DNA of 64,000 nucleotides. Source: Gemmataceae bacterium (GTDB lineage Bacteria > Planctomycetota > Planctomycetia > Gemmatales > Gemmataceae). The position numbers and the translations under genes were made by a program. Below the pieces are notes generated by a model, which ran no database searches, was not told the DNA's origin, and worked only from the letters and a program-made list of their open reading frames with translations. Positions 1 to 9,158 of the stretch are shown here, in pieces (position 1 is the stretch's first letter; every line of letters starts with the position of its first letter). The stretch covers positions 2,345,738 to 2,409,737 of the forward strand of contig LR594584.1 in NCBI GenBank assembly GCA_901538445.1, written 5' to 3'.

Positions 1-1
1 C

Positions 2-1381
<1,380 letters not shown>

Positions 1382-1501
1382 CGAAGAGAAGCAACGGGAC
1401 GCGGACGACGCGGATCGAGGCAGGATTGAAGACCGATCAGACGACACTATCGGTTCAAATGTCGTCTCGTCTGACCCTCTTGATCCCGACTCCCATCCGC
1501 G

Positions 1502-2110
1502 TCATCCGCGTAGCATCGCCTTGCCTTTTCTGGCCTTGATGGCGGCGACGAGGTCGGCGTTGGTGCGGATGACGGCGTCGAAGTCGGTGTAGCAGCACCC
1601 CACCGTGTCGGGCTGGTGCGAGTCGCTGTTGCCGAGCTGCGCGTACTGGGGGTACTTCTTGAGTAACTCGGCGGCCCGGCGGCGCAGGTCGTCGTCCATG
1701 TTGTTCGACATCACCTCGATCCCGTCGAGTTCCGCGTCCTGCTCGCGGACGAGCTTCTCGAACGGCTGGTTCCACCGGTTCGGGTGCGCCGCCACGCACG
1801 CGCCGCCCTGGCGGTGGACCTCGCGGGTCAGCTCGCGCCACGCGGTGCCACGCGGGAGGGCGAACGGGTTGGTGACCCCGTAGCACAGCACGTCGCCGCC
1901 GCGGCCGGTGACCTCGATCCCGGCCAGGATCACGAGCCGCGGCTCGAACGCCCGCAGCTCGGCGAGTTCGGGCTCGGTCCACATGTGGTCGTGCTCGGTG
2001 ATGACGATGCCGTCGAGCCCCGCGGCGGCCGCCGCCCGCACCAGGTCGAACGGGTCGCTCTGCGCGTCGTGCGAGTGCCGCCGGGTGTGCATGTGCAGGT
2101 CGAACTTCAT
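1502..2110 (-). CDS. PHP-domain metal-dependent phosphoesterase
   Basis: A 202-residue protein of the PHP (polymerase and histidinol phosphatase) superfamily. The N-terminus reads MKFDLHMHTRRHSHDA, giving the first HxH metal-binding pair at residues 6-8. ITEHDH near 38-43, GIEVTG, AHPNRW and the C-terminal GNSDSH supply the other expected metal ligands. Small stand-alone PHP proteins of this size often cleave nucleotide or sugar phosphates; the substrate cannot be told here. The reading frame stays open upstream, but the ATG at 2110 places the PHP domain at the exact N-terminus as is usual. A 40-bp palindrome separates it from the lipoprotein gene upstream on the same strand. Confidence 0.87.
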   Translation of the reverse strand: MKFDLHMHTRRHSHDAQSDPFDLVRAAAAAGLDGIVITEHDHMWTEPELAELRAFEPRLVILAGIEVTGRGGDVLCYGVTNPFALPRGTAWRELTREVHRQGGACVAAHPNRWNQPFEKLVREQDAELDGIEVMSNNMDDDLRRRAAELLKKYPQYAQLGNSDSHQPDTVGCCYTDFDAVIRTNADLVAAIKARKGKAMLRG

Positions 2111-2125
2111 CGTCGCCGACCCCGG

Positions 2126-2165
2126 AATGAGAACCGCCCCGGCACGTGCCGGGGCGGTTCTCATT
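2126..2165 (-). terminator. 40-bp perfect palindrome, likely terminator of the DUF1559/lipoprotein pair
   Basis: The arms (AATGAGAACCGCCCCGGC and its complement) form an 18-bp stem with a 4-base loop. It lies 13 bp beyond the lipoprotein stop and 15 bp before the next start on the same strand. There is no clear U-run, so it could also limit 3' decay or be bidirectional. Confidence 0.65.
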
Positions 2166-2178
2166 GTAGCACCGGGCG

Positions 2179-2568
2179 TCACTTCTTCAGGGGCAGGGCG
2201 GCGTCGTACACGTTGTCGTCGCTCGGCTTCACCTCGTAAGCGAGTGTGCTCCGCGCGTTGTACTCGGTCGGCACGTCGTTGGTGAACACGTGCTGGTTCA
2301 TCTCCTTGTTGAACCCGAGGTCGCGCTGGTTGTAGACCTGCACCGACTTCGGCCCCGCGGTGGTGCGGGCCTCGAACCGGCCGTCCACGATCTTCGCCGA
2401 CACGGCCGGCGATTGCCCCGCCGGGTCGACGAAGTTGATGACCCCGGCCCCAACAGGCTTTCCCTGCCACGTCACCGTTCCGGTGACCCGGTACAGGCGT
2501 GGCGATCCGTCCGAGCAACCGGCCACGAGCGCGGCGAGCAACACCGCGGGGACGACCCGACTGAACAT
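2179..2568 (-). CDS. Small transthyretin-like lipoprotein
   Basis: A 129-residue lipoprotein. The signal peptide MFSRVVPAVLLAALVAGC ends in a lipobox with Cys18. The body (YRVTGTVTWQGKPVGAGVINFVDP) matches the short beta-sandwich, carboxypeptidase-regulatory/transthyretin-like proteins that commonly follow DUF1559 genes in planctomycetes. It is probably anchored to a membrane. It starts 10 bp after the DUF1559 stop, so the two are co-transcribed. Molecular function of these small proteins is unknown; the pairing suggests a shared envelope or appendage role. Confidence 0.8.
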   Translation of the reverse strand: MFSRVVPAVLLAALVAGCSDGSPRLYRVTGTVTWQGKPVGAGVINFVDPAGQSPAVSAKIVDGRFEARTTAGPKSVQVYNQRDLGFNKEMNQHVFTNDVPTEYNARSTLAYEVKPSDDNVYDAALPLKK

Positions 2569-2578
2569 GGGCGGGGCC

Positions 2579-3532
2579 TCACCAGTTCCCGGCCGGCTCG
2601 CCGCCGTTGCGGCTGCCGATCGCCTTGTACACGGACGGGGTGATCCCGTCGGACACGAACTTCGTGGACCCGTCGGCGAACGTCACGTTCACCCCGCCCA
2701 CGTGGTAGCTCCGGGCGAGGACGAAGATGTTCGTGCCGCCGTAGATGCACGGGGCGCGGGGGAGCGGGTTCACGTTGTTGCAGTAGTTGAACACGTCGGG
2801 GACCTGCGTGTTCGGCGGCTGGGTCGTGCTGAACGCCACGCCGCTGTGCGCCGGGTTGTAGTACCGGCCGCGGATGTCGTTCGCCCCCTCGTCCGGCACC
2901 AGGATCAGTTCGCTGACGAGCGCCGTGTTCGACGTGCCGTCGCCGACGTCGGTGAGCCGGGTCTTCGAGAGGGCGTACAGCATCCCGTCGAGGTTCGCGC
3001 TCGCCGCGAGGCCGCCCTCGTTGAAGTACCCGCTGCTGGCGCACACCACGAAGTTGCCCGAGAACCCTTGCGTCGGGTTGCCGCCGCCGCCCGCGAAGAA
3101 CGTCTTCGTCTTCGGGCTGGTCGGGTCCGACGGGCACATCATCGTCGGCAGGACCGTGCCCATGCCCCCGGTGAAGCTCAGGGCCGACGAGCCCGTCGTG
3201 TTGTCCATGTAGTCCACGAACTTCGCGTAGAGCGCCTGCTGCTCGAGGTACGGGAGGACGTCGTGCAGCCAGCACCGCCGGTCCTGCGAGTTGTTCGGGA
3301 ACGTGGTCGTGTGGGTGCCGTCGATGTAGTTGTACGTCCCGTGCGGGAAGTACCCCTTCGCGTCGTGGTGCCCGTGCAGCGCGATCGCCACCTGCCGCTG
3401 CCCGCTGGTACACTTCACCCGTGCGGCGGCCTCGCGGACCTTTTGAACTGCGGGGAGGAGGAGCCCGATCAAGATCGCGATGATCGCGATCACCACCAAC
3501 AACTCGATGAGCGTAAACCCTGGGCGTTTCAT
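2579..3532 (-). CDS. DUF1559 protein with type IV pilin-like N-terminus
   Basis: A 317-residue protein beginning [30 protein letters not shown] (split here: the GFTLIE prepilin cleavage motif at residues 5-10, then a 20-residue hydrophobic helix). [11 protein letters not shown] follows, the usual DUF1559 junction. The C-terminus carries the family's [21 protein letters not shown] segment. These pseudopilin-like proteins are strongly expanded in planctomycetes and are thought to act in the envelope. I chose the ATG at 3532 because it sits right before the prepilin leader; the frame remains open upstream without meaningful sequence. It is the first gene of a two-gene unit with the lipoprotein. 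Confidence 0.93.
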   Translation of the reverse strand: MKRPGFTLIELLVVIAIIAILIGLLLPAVQKVREAAARVKCTSGQRQVAIALHGHHDAKGYFPHGTYNYIDGTHTTTFPNNSQDRRCWLHDVLPYLEQQALYAKFVDYMDNTTGSSALSFTGGMGTVLPTMMCPSDPTSPKTKTFFAGGGGNPTQGFSGNFVVCASSGYFNEGGLAASANLDGMLYALSKTRLTDVGDGTSNTALVSELILVPDEGANDIRGRYYNPAHSGVAFSTTQPPNTQVPDVFNYCNNVNPLPRAPCIYGGTNIFVLARSYHVGGVNVTFADGSTKFVSDGITPSVYKAIGSRNGGEPAGNW

Positions 3533-3672
3533 GGCGATCTTCCCCTGAAGCCATACGATCTGCTGAGATGATCCGACGGCACGCGGGAACCGTTGGACGA
3601 TACCCCGTGCGTTCCCGCCCCGCAATCAATTTTCACATATCCCTTCCACCTTTTTCATAAACGGGCTCCCGG

Positions 3673-4995
3673 ATGGCACCCGGTTCTTCTCCACGCGAGC
3701 ACGCTCGAACAATTTGGGATGCCGCCGTCGAAGCCGTGCGGCCGGAGCCGCTCGTTCAGGCGGCGCTGGCGGGCGACGAGCGGATTCGCACGGCCCCTCG
3801 CATTCTCGTCGTCGGGGCCGGGAAGGCCGGTCCCGGAATGGCGGCCGGGCTGGAAGCGGCCCTCGCGGAGCACCGGGGCCACGTCGAGGGGCTGGTGAAC
3901 GTGCCGGCCGGGATGTCGGCACCGTTGAAGCGCGTGCGCCTCCACGCCGCGCGGCCCCAAGGAGTGAACGAGCCCCGGCCCGAGGGCGTCGCCGGCGTCG
4001 AGGAGATGCTGCGGTTGCTGGAATCGGCCGGTCCCGACGACGTGGCGGTGTGCCTGCTGTCCGGCGGCGGGTCGGCCCTCCTGCCCGCTCCGGTCGCCGG
4101 CGTTCCACTGGCCGACAAGCTCGCGGTGACCAAACTCCTGCACCGCTCGGGCGCAACGATCGACGAGATGAACTGCGTCCGCAAGCACCTGTCGCGGGTG
4201 AAGGGCGGGCGGCTCGCGGAGGCGTTTCGCGGCAAGCTCCTGCTGTCGCTCATCGTCTCGGACGTGGTCGGCGACCCGCTCGACGTCATCGCGTCCGGCC
4301 CGACCAGCCCCGACCCGACGACGTTTGCCGAGGCGCTGGAGGTCTTGCGGCACTACGGACTCCTCGCCAGTGCGCCCGCGAGCGTGGTACGGCACCTGGA
4401 ACGCGGGCGCGTGAGTGAAGTCCCCGAGACTCCGAAAGTGGCCGCCGCGAACGTCGAGAACCGCATCATCGGCAGCAACCGCGTCGCGCTCGGTGCGGCG
4501 CGGCGAGCCGCCGAGGGGCTCGGTTACCGCGTCCTCGATCTCGGCGCGTTCGTTGAGGGCGAGACGCGGGCGGTGGCGACGGCGGTTGCGGGGGTGGTGC
4601 GCAGCATCCGGACCGACGGCGCTCCGGTCGCGCCGCCGGCGTGCGTCCTGATCGGCGGTGAAACGACGGTGATGCTCGGCGACAACCCGGGGAAGGGCGG
4701 CCGGAACCAGGAATTCGTTCTGGCAATGCTCGCGAAGCTCGGCGTAGAGGGGATGCGGGGGGTCACCGTCCTCAGTGGCGGGACCGATGGCGAGGACGGC
4801 CCCACCGACGCCGCGGGCGCGGTGGCCGATGCGGAAACGCTCGCGCAAGTTCCCGGCGGCGGCGTGTCAGTATCTGAACACCTCGCGAGTCACAACGCGT
4901 ACCCGCTCCTCGATCGAGCGGGGGCGCTGCTCAAGCCGGGTCTCACGGGGACGAACGTCATGGACGTTCGCATCGTCCTGGTCGAAAAGGTGTGA
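3673..4995 (+). CDS. Glycerate 2-kinase (GckA/TtuD, MOFRL family)
   Basis: A 440-residue protein predicted to phosphorylate D-glycerate to 2-phosphoglycerate, feeding glycolysis or serine-type carbon recovery. The N-terminal DUF4147 domain contains GAGKAGPGM (48-56), SGGGSALL (130-137) and SRVKGGRLA (from 174). The C-terminal MOFRL domain contains GGETTVMLG and then SGGTDGEDGPTDAAG at about 367-381. Length and motif order fit the type II (bacterial/archaeal) glycerate kinases and not the GarK/GlxK family. It stands alone: the upstream gene diverges and the downstream 540 bp lack a recognisable long gene. Confidence 0.92.
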   Translation: MAPGSSPREHARTIWDAAVEAVRPEPLVQAALAGDERIRTAPRILVVGAGKAGPGMAAGLEAALAEHRGHVEGLVNVPAGMSAPLKRVRLHAARPQGVNEPRPEGVAGVEEMLRLLESAGPDDVAVCLLSGGGSALLPAPVAGVPLADKLAVTKLLHRSGATIDEMNCVRKHLSRVKGGRLAEAFRGKLLLSLIVSDVVGDPLDVIASGPTSPDPTTFAEALEVLRHYGLLASAPASVVRHLERGRVSEVPETPKVAAANVENRIIGSNRVALGAARRAAEGLGYRVLDLGAFVEGETRAVATAVAGVVRSIRTDGAPVAPPACVLIGGETTVMLGDNPGKGGRNQEFVLAMLAKLGVEGMRGVTVLSGGTDGEDGPTDAAGAVADAETLAQVPGGGVSVSEHLASHNAYPLLDRAGALLKPGLTGTNVMDVRIVLVEKV

Positions 4996-5117
4996 ACTTT
5001 TTGCCGGCCGGCGCGGAGCGTTGTAAGAGCTACCGGTCAGAACTTCCCGCCCGGTCCCCGTTTTTTCCTATTGACGGGGTCGCACCGTCCCGCAGAGGCG
5101 GTGTCCGACCATTGTGG

Positions 5118-5138
5118 GTGCCAAAATTCCATTGGCAC
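5118..5138. promoter_or_regulatory. Inverted repeat overlapping the -24 element
   Basis: GTGCCAA and TTGGCAC are separated by 7 bp, and the right arm is the -24 half of the sigma-54 promoter at 5132. It could be a regulator site or a chance symmetry of the -24 sequence. Confidence 0.3.
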
Positions 5139-5148
5139 GCCGCTTGCT
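5132..5148 (+). promoter_or_regulatory. Sigma-54 (RpoN) promoter, near-perfect -24/-12
   Basis: The sequence TTGGCACG-CCGC-TTGCT matches the sigma-54 consensus YTGGCACG-N4-TTGCW at every defined position with exact spacing. The expected transcription start is near base 5158. It lies in a non-coding stretch and points toward the 33-residue lipoprotein gene at 5535. Sigma-54 promoters need an ATP-dependent activator; no activator gene or clear enhancer site was found in the window. Confidence 0.75.
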
Positions 5149-5178
5149 ATTACTTCTTTCGTTCTCGACTGGAACAGA

Positions 5179-5317
5179 GGTGAGAGGTCACCGGGGCCGG
5201 AACGAGAAGAGGCACGGTGCGGACCGGAACCCGCACCAAGGGGCCGGTCGGCAGCGAGTATGTCGGGAAGAGGCCGGATGAACCGGCCCAACCGACGGAC
5301 CCGTTGCCGACCGGCCC
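5179..5317 (+). ncRNA. Structured leader RNA candidate downstream of the sigma-54 promoter
   Basis: Several stems can be drawn by eye. P1 is GGTGA/TCACC (5179-5183 with 5188-5192). P2 is GGTGCGG/CCGCACC (5216-5222 with 5231-5237). P3 is a 13-bp perfect stem GGGCCGGTCGGCA/TGCCGACCGGCCC (5241-5253 with 5305-5317), which encloses P3a GGCCGG/CCGGCC (5272-5277 with 5283-5288). Nested stems of this kind are more than expected by accident, though the high GC weakens the argument. It matches no riboswitch class I can recognise. It may be a 5' leader of the lipoprotein mRNA or an independent small RNA. Confidence 0.4.
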
Positions 5318-5534
5318 TTGTCATTTCCGCTTCCGAGGACCGGTGTCAGTCGCGGCCGTCACCCCCCACATCACGCACACGACCGGCGCCGCCGGTACAA
5401 CCCGTACTCCGCCAGGCCGCACTTCTCCAGCTTTCCATCTTCATGGGCAACGCGAGGGCAGGGCACGCCGATAAGTGTGGTACGCCCCCGCGACGGGGCG
5501 GTTGACGGAAACCTAGCCACGGAAGGATTTTAAG

Positions 5535-5636
5535 ATGCGTAAGCTCATCCTCGGCCTGTTCATCGCCGCCCTCACCATCAGCGGCGTGGCCGGTTGCAAG
5601 ACCGCCAGCAGCGGTTGTTCGTCCTGCGGCAAGTAA
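5535..5636 (+). CDS. 33-residue micro-lipoprotein
   Basis: A very short gene with a complete lipoprotein signal: MRKLILGLFIAALTISGVAGC, lipobox GVAGC with Cys21. The mature peptide is only 13 residues (CKTASSGCSSCGK), rich in Cys, Ser and Gly. A strong ribosome-binding site, GGAAGGA, lies 7 bp before the ATG. A hairpin follows the stop at 5649-5690. The nearest recognisable promoter upstream is the sigma-54 site 387 bp before the start codon, with a structured leader between. Three cysteines could mean one lipidated and two disulfide-bonded or metal-binding. No function is known to me. Confidence 0.72.
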   Translation: MRKLILGLFIAALTISGVAGCKTASSGCSSCGK

Positions 5637-5648
5637 GGCCGCCCCACC

Positions 5649-5690
5649 GTCCGGGACCGCGGCACCTCACCTCTCGCCGCGGTTCCGGAC
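5649..5690 (+). terminator. Hairpin after micro-lipoprotein gene
   Basis: GTCCGGGACCGCGGC pairs with GCCGCGGTTCCGGAC (15 bp, one mismatch, 12-base loop) 12 bp past the stop codon. There is no U-run. It also lies 38 bp beyond the stop of the convergent YciI-like gene, so it may serve both. Confidence 0.5.
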
Positions 5691-5728
5691 GCTCGCCCTT
5701 CACGCGGGTTCCCGCACCACACACCGGC

Positions 5729-6037
5729 TCAGGTCAGATCAGGCGGCAACGGGCACTCGGCGTCGGCACCGACCACCGTTGTCCACTCCCGCACGCGCCA
5801 GTTCGTCACCAACCCGTTGACGACGTATGGGTCGGTCTTCGCGAACACTTCGACCGGCTCCGGCGACTCGGATCGGAACAGAAGCACCGCCCCGTCAATC
5901 GGGCTCGCGAACGCGCCGCCGAGGACGAGTTCGCCCCGCGCGACCGCAGCTCGGGCGTGTGCGAGGTGCGCGGCACGAAACGGCTTCCTCCGCTCAGCGT
6001 AGTCCGGCACCGCGTCGTAGATGAGCAGGTAGTGCAT
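5729..6037 (-). CDS. YciI-like (YCII domain) protein
   Basis: A 102-residue protein starting MHYLLIYDAVPDYAERRKPFR and containing HLAHARAAVARGELVLGGAFA, the usual YCII pattern: a ferredoxin-like alpha/beta fold with a His-Asp type active-site region. Family members are small cytosolic proteins, a few with dehydrochlorinase-like or hydrolytic activity and most uncharacterised. The C-terminal part (DPYVVNGLVTNWRVREWTTV) fits the closing strands. I prefer the ATG at 6037 over the upstream start at 6073 because the fold begins immediately after it. Confidence 0.82.
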   Translation of the reverse strand: MHYLLIYDAVPDYAERRKPFRAAHLAHARAAVARGELVLGGAFASPIDGAVLLFRSESPEPVEVFAKTDPYVVNGLVTNWRVREWTTVVGADAECPLPPDLT

Positions 6038-6507
6038 GGCGGTTGCGAAGTGGTTCGGCGTTGTGTGGGGCACTGGCGAGCAATGTTCTGGGAGAGCTTA
6101 GCCGATTCGGCTCCCTTCGACTTACCGCTGGCGTGTCTCATTCGCCTGGGATAGAGGAAAACGAAGGCAGCTCGCGAGAGGTCGGCATCACTCCGGATGG
6201 GGCGGAAGCATTTGTCTCCGCAGTCGCGCGGTCCGCAGCAGGCAGGGCACTCCACCTTCGCAGAGAATCACAGAACTCCAAGTTTGCTACAACACGCGAT
6301 ACCTGGTAGGGTTAGGCAATCGAGTGTGCCCGGTTGCTCGGCCGAGGACTCGAGATGATTCTGAAGTCCTCGGGGATTGGTTCTTTAGAGTTTTGCGTGG
6401 TTCTGGAGAGTTTTGCGTGGTTCTGGAGAGTTTCGCGTGATTCTGGAGACCCCACCCCCCGAATCCTCCAGAACCATCGCGCCCGCCCTCAACTGTCTCC
6501 CATCTAT
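6038..6507. other. 470-bp gap without a recognised gene
   Basis: Lies between the start of the YciI-like gene and the stop of the SDR gene, both on the minus strand. It is less GC-rich than its surroundings and holds the 20-bp tandem repeat at 6387-6446. The short open frames in it (for example 6043-6309 plus) have poor composition and no family match, so I call none. Confidence 0.5.
6387..6446. repeat. Three tandem copies of a 20-bp unit
   Basis: The unit AGAGTTTTGCGTGGTTCTGG is repeated three times head to tail. The first two copies are identical and the third has two changes (TTTC and GTGA). The array is just downstream of the SDR gene on its strand. Copy-number change by slippage is the likely behaviour; no function is apparent. 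Confidence 0.85.
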
Positions 6508-7266
6508 TCAGTACGTTGCCCGGCCGCCGGAGATGTCGAAGCAGAACCCCGTCGTGAAGCTGCAGTCGGCGCTGCTGAGGAAGTGAACGAGCGCCGCGAC
6601 CTCGTCCGGCTTGCCGGTGCGGCCGAGCGGGATCTTCGACAGCATCATGTTGATCTGGTCCTGGTTGAGCTGGTCCAGGATCGGCGTCTGGATCACCGCC
6701 GGCGCGACGCTGTTGACGCAGATGTCGCCCTTGCCGACGAGTTCCTTCGACAGCGACTTGGTGAGCGCGATCACCGCGGCCTTGCTGGCGGAGTAGGGGG
6801 CCATCTTCGGGTTCCCCTCCTTGCCCGCGATGCTGGCGATGTTCACGATCCGGCCGTACTTCCGCTCGATCATTGAGGGCAGGACCGCCTTGCAGCACAG
6901 CACCAGGCCGGTCACGTTGATGCCCATCACGAACTCCCAGTCCTCGCGGACGCTCTCCCAGATCGGCACGTCGCGGCCCTTGCGGCTGGCGACGCCGGCG
7001 TTGTTGACGAGCACGTCCACGGGGCCGGCCGCCCTGGTGACTTCGGCGAACACGCGCTCCAGGTCGGCCTCCTTGGTGAGGTCGCCGACCATTGGGACCC
7101 CGCCGATGGCGGCGGCGACGCGAGTGGCGTTATCGGGGTTCATGTCGAACACGCCGACTTTGGCACCGGCCCCGGCGAGCCGCCGGCAGATCGCCTCGCC
7201 GATCCCTTGACCGCCCCCCGTCACCACTGCTACCTTGCCATCAAGCCTGAAGAAGTTCGCGGACAT
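6508..7266 (-). CDS. Short-chain dehydrogenase/reductase (SDR)
   Basis: A 252-residue classical SDR. The glycine-rich cofactor motif TGGGQGIG is at 16-23, NNAG at 88-91, and the catalytic Ser145, Tyr158 and Lys162 occur in IASIAG and YSASK. The C-terminal LSSADCSFTTGFCFDISGGRATY matches the usual SDR tail. Asp41 after the second strand suggests an NAD preference. Substrate is unknown; FabG-like proteins of this type act on ketones, sugars or polyols. The ATG at 7266 gives a standard N-terminus, while the longer open frame upstream encodes low-complexity residues. It stands alone, divergent from the NYN gene. Confidence 0.9.
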   Translation of the reverse strand: MSANFFRLDGKVAVVTGGGQGIGEAICRRLAGAGAKVGVFDMNPDNATRVAAAIGGVPMVGDLTKEADLERVFAEVTRAAGPVDVLVNNAGVASRKGRDVPIWESVREDWEFVMGINVTGLVLCCKAVLPSMIERKYGRIVNIASIAGKEGNPKMAPYSASKAAVIALTKSLSKELVGKGDICVNSVAPAVIQTPILDQLNQDQINMMLSKIPLGRTGKPDEVAALVHFLSSADCSFTTGFCFDISGGRATY

Positions 7267-7549
7267 AGGAAGTTGCCCCAGAAGAGGTTGTCGGTGGCAG
7301 ACGTTGTAGGCGGTCCCCGTCGGAAGGCGAGTCGCGACTTGGCGTGAGCGGGAACTTGTGCGGCCGTGCGGCCCGGTTGTTCGCTCCGTTCTGGTGGTGC
7401 CGGCTCCTTCAGTTGACCGGCGGCGGCCGACCGAGTCGGGAGTTCCCGACGAGAACGCATTGTCAACCCGGGGCAGAGTTTTGCACAATACCCAGGCGGG
7501 CCTCCGGTTTCTGCCGGCGGCCCCCGCGCAACACACTGTCGGGGGCGGG

Positions 7550-9025
7550 ATGAAACCTCACCGCGTGGGGGAAGGCGAGCGGTCGCTGGCCGTGTTCATC
7601 GATTTCGAGAACATGGGGCTGGGCTTCAACGGCCGCCGCGACCGGTTCGAGATCAGCAAGGTCCTCGAGCGGCTCGTCGAGAAGGGCAAGATCGTCTGCA
7701 AGAAGGCGTACGCCGACTGGTCCCGGTTCGGGGCGTACACCGGCGCGCTGCACGAGGCGGCCATCGAGTTGATCGAGATCCCGCGCCGCGGGATCACCGG
7801 CAAGAACTCGGCCGACATCCGGCTCGTCGTGGACGCGATCGACCTCGCGTACAGCAAGGACCACATCGACACGTTCGTGATCGTGTCCGGGGACAGCGAC
7901 TTCTCGCCGCTCGTCTCGAAGCTCAAGGAACTCGGCAAGCACGTCCTCGGGCTCGGGCTCGCCGAGGCCACGTCGGCGCTGCTCCGCGACAACTGCGACG
8001 AGTTCATCTACTACGAGGACCTCGACCGCGCCCCCATCATCCCCGTGTCGGTGAACGACCAGATCCCCGAGAAGAAGCGCAAGGTGTTCGCGCTGCTCCT
8101 GGACTCGCTTTTGGCGCTGCGCCGCGAGAACAAGGAGGTCATCTACTCCTCGATGCTCAAGGACACGATCAAGCGGAAGAAGCCGTCGTTCAACGAGGAG
8201 TACTACGGCTACCGCACGTTCAGCGAGTTGCTGGAGGACGCGCAAAAGGAAGGGCTGCTGGAGATCGACAAGCACAAGTCGAGCGGGATGTACGTCGTCA
8301 CGCGGTTCGGCCTCGAACTGCAGACCGGCGGCCCGACGGTGGTGTCGGTGATCCGCAACGGCAACGACGGCCGCCGCGACTCTCGCCCCGTGCCGCTCCC
8401 GGCCGCGCCCGCACAGCCGCGAGCGGCGCTGCCCCCCGCTGTGCGGACCCAGCCGCCCGAGAAGCGCGACGACCGCCCCGAGCCCGCACCGTCCCGCCCC
8501 GCCGCCACGCCGGCGCAGCGGCCCGTCGCGCCCGCCCAGAAGCCGGCCGCCGTTCCGCCGGTCACGAGGGCGGCCCCACCGGCGCGCCCGCCCGCACCAG
8601 TTGCACCCTCGGAACCTCTAACGCCCCCGAGCGGCGGGCGCACGCTCGGTCGCGCTCTGGTCGATGACCTCGACGACCTCGACTTTGGCGACGAGGTGCC
8701 GAGCTACGCCCCGGCCAAGCCCGCGGCAAAGCCCCAGCCCGCGAGCCCGCCCCCGGCGGCGAAGAAGCCCGCGGAGCGAGCGCCCCGCAAGGCGGCCGCC
8801 GCGAAGCCGGCCGCCGCGGCGAAGGAGAGCGCCCCGCCGAAGCCGGCACAGGTGGCCAAGGAAAGTGCCGCGCCGAAGCCGGCCCGGGCTCCGAAGGCCG
8901 CACCCGCCGCACCCGCCGCCGAGGTGCTTCCGCCGCCCCCGAAGCCGAAGCCCGTCGCGCCGCCGAAGCCGGCCCCGCGGCCCGCTCTCGATGAGGACGA
9001 CTTCGGGGCCGGGATCGGCGACTGA
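7550..9025 (+). CDS. NYN-domain ribonuclease-like protein with OST-HTH domain
   Basis: A 491-residue protein in three parts. Residues about 15-155 form a NYN (LabA/Nedd4-BP1-YacP nuclease, PIN-like) domain with VFIDFENMGLG at the start and VIVSGDSDFSPLVSKLKELGKHVLGLG carrying the conserved acidic residues expected to bind metal. Residues about 175-250 (YSSMLKDTIKRKKPSFNE, then YGYRTFSELLEDAQKEG) resemble an OST-HTH/LOTUS RNA-binding fold. The remainder, to 491, is a low-complexity Pro/Ala/Lys tail ending in an acidic patch. The ATG at 7550 follows a GGGGGCGG ribosome-binding site. The likely role is RNA cleavage or RNA surveillance; the target is unknown. Confidence 0.85.
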   Translation: MKPHRVGEGERSLAVFIDFENMGLGFNGRRDRFEISKVLERLVEKGKIVCKKAYADWSRFGAYTGALHEAAIELIEIPRRGITGKNSADIRLVVDAIDLAYSKDHIDTFVIVSGDSDFSPLVSKLKELGKHVLGLGLAEATSALLRDNCDEFIYYEDLDRAPIIPVSVNDQIPEKKRKVFALLLDSLLALRRENKEVIYSSMLKDTIKRKKPSFNEEYYGYRTFSELLEDAQKEGLLEIDKHKSSGMYVVTRFGLELQTGGPTVVSVIRNGNDGRRDSRPVPLPAAPAQPRAALPPAVRTQPPEKRDDRPEPAPSRPAATPAQRPVAPAQKPAAVPPVTRAAPPARPPAPVAPSEPLTPPSGGRTLGRALVDDLDDLDFGDEVPSYAPAKPAAKPQPASPPPAAKKPAERAPRKAAAAKPAAAAKESAPPKPAQVAKESAAPKPARAPKAAPAAPAAEVLPPPPKPKPVAPPKPAPRPALDEDDFGAGIGD

Positions 9026-9158
9026 CCGCCCGCCGCGGGGCGGCCGCAACCGCCCCGCGCCCGTGGCCATTTCTCATTCACCTCACCCTGTCTTCATTCG
9101 GGCGGCCGCGTACACTTCGCTGTACCCTTGCGCCCGCTTCGCACCGTGGAGCCGCCCC

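Noticed and set aside
5217-5474. 85-residue GTG-initiated frame in the leader of the micro-lipoprotein
   Set aside because: Low-complexity Arg/Pro/Thr sequence without a family match, and it coincides with paired hairpins; more likely RNA structure.
6287-6507. C-terminal frameshifted extension opposite the SDR gene
   Set aside because: The minus-strand frame 6287-6898 overlaps the SDR gene in another phase and has no motif.
8664-9158. N-terminal extension of the spermidine synthase fusion frame
   Set aside because: Ser/Arg/Pro-rich and overlaps the NYN gene's coding sequence in another frame; the first membrane helix starts at 9159.
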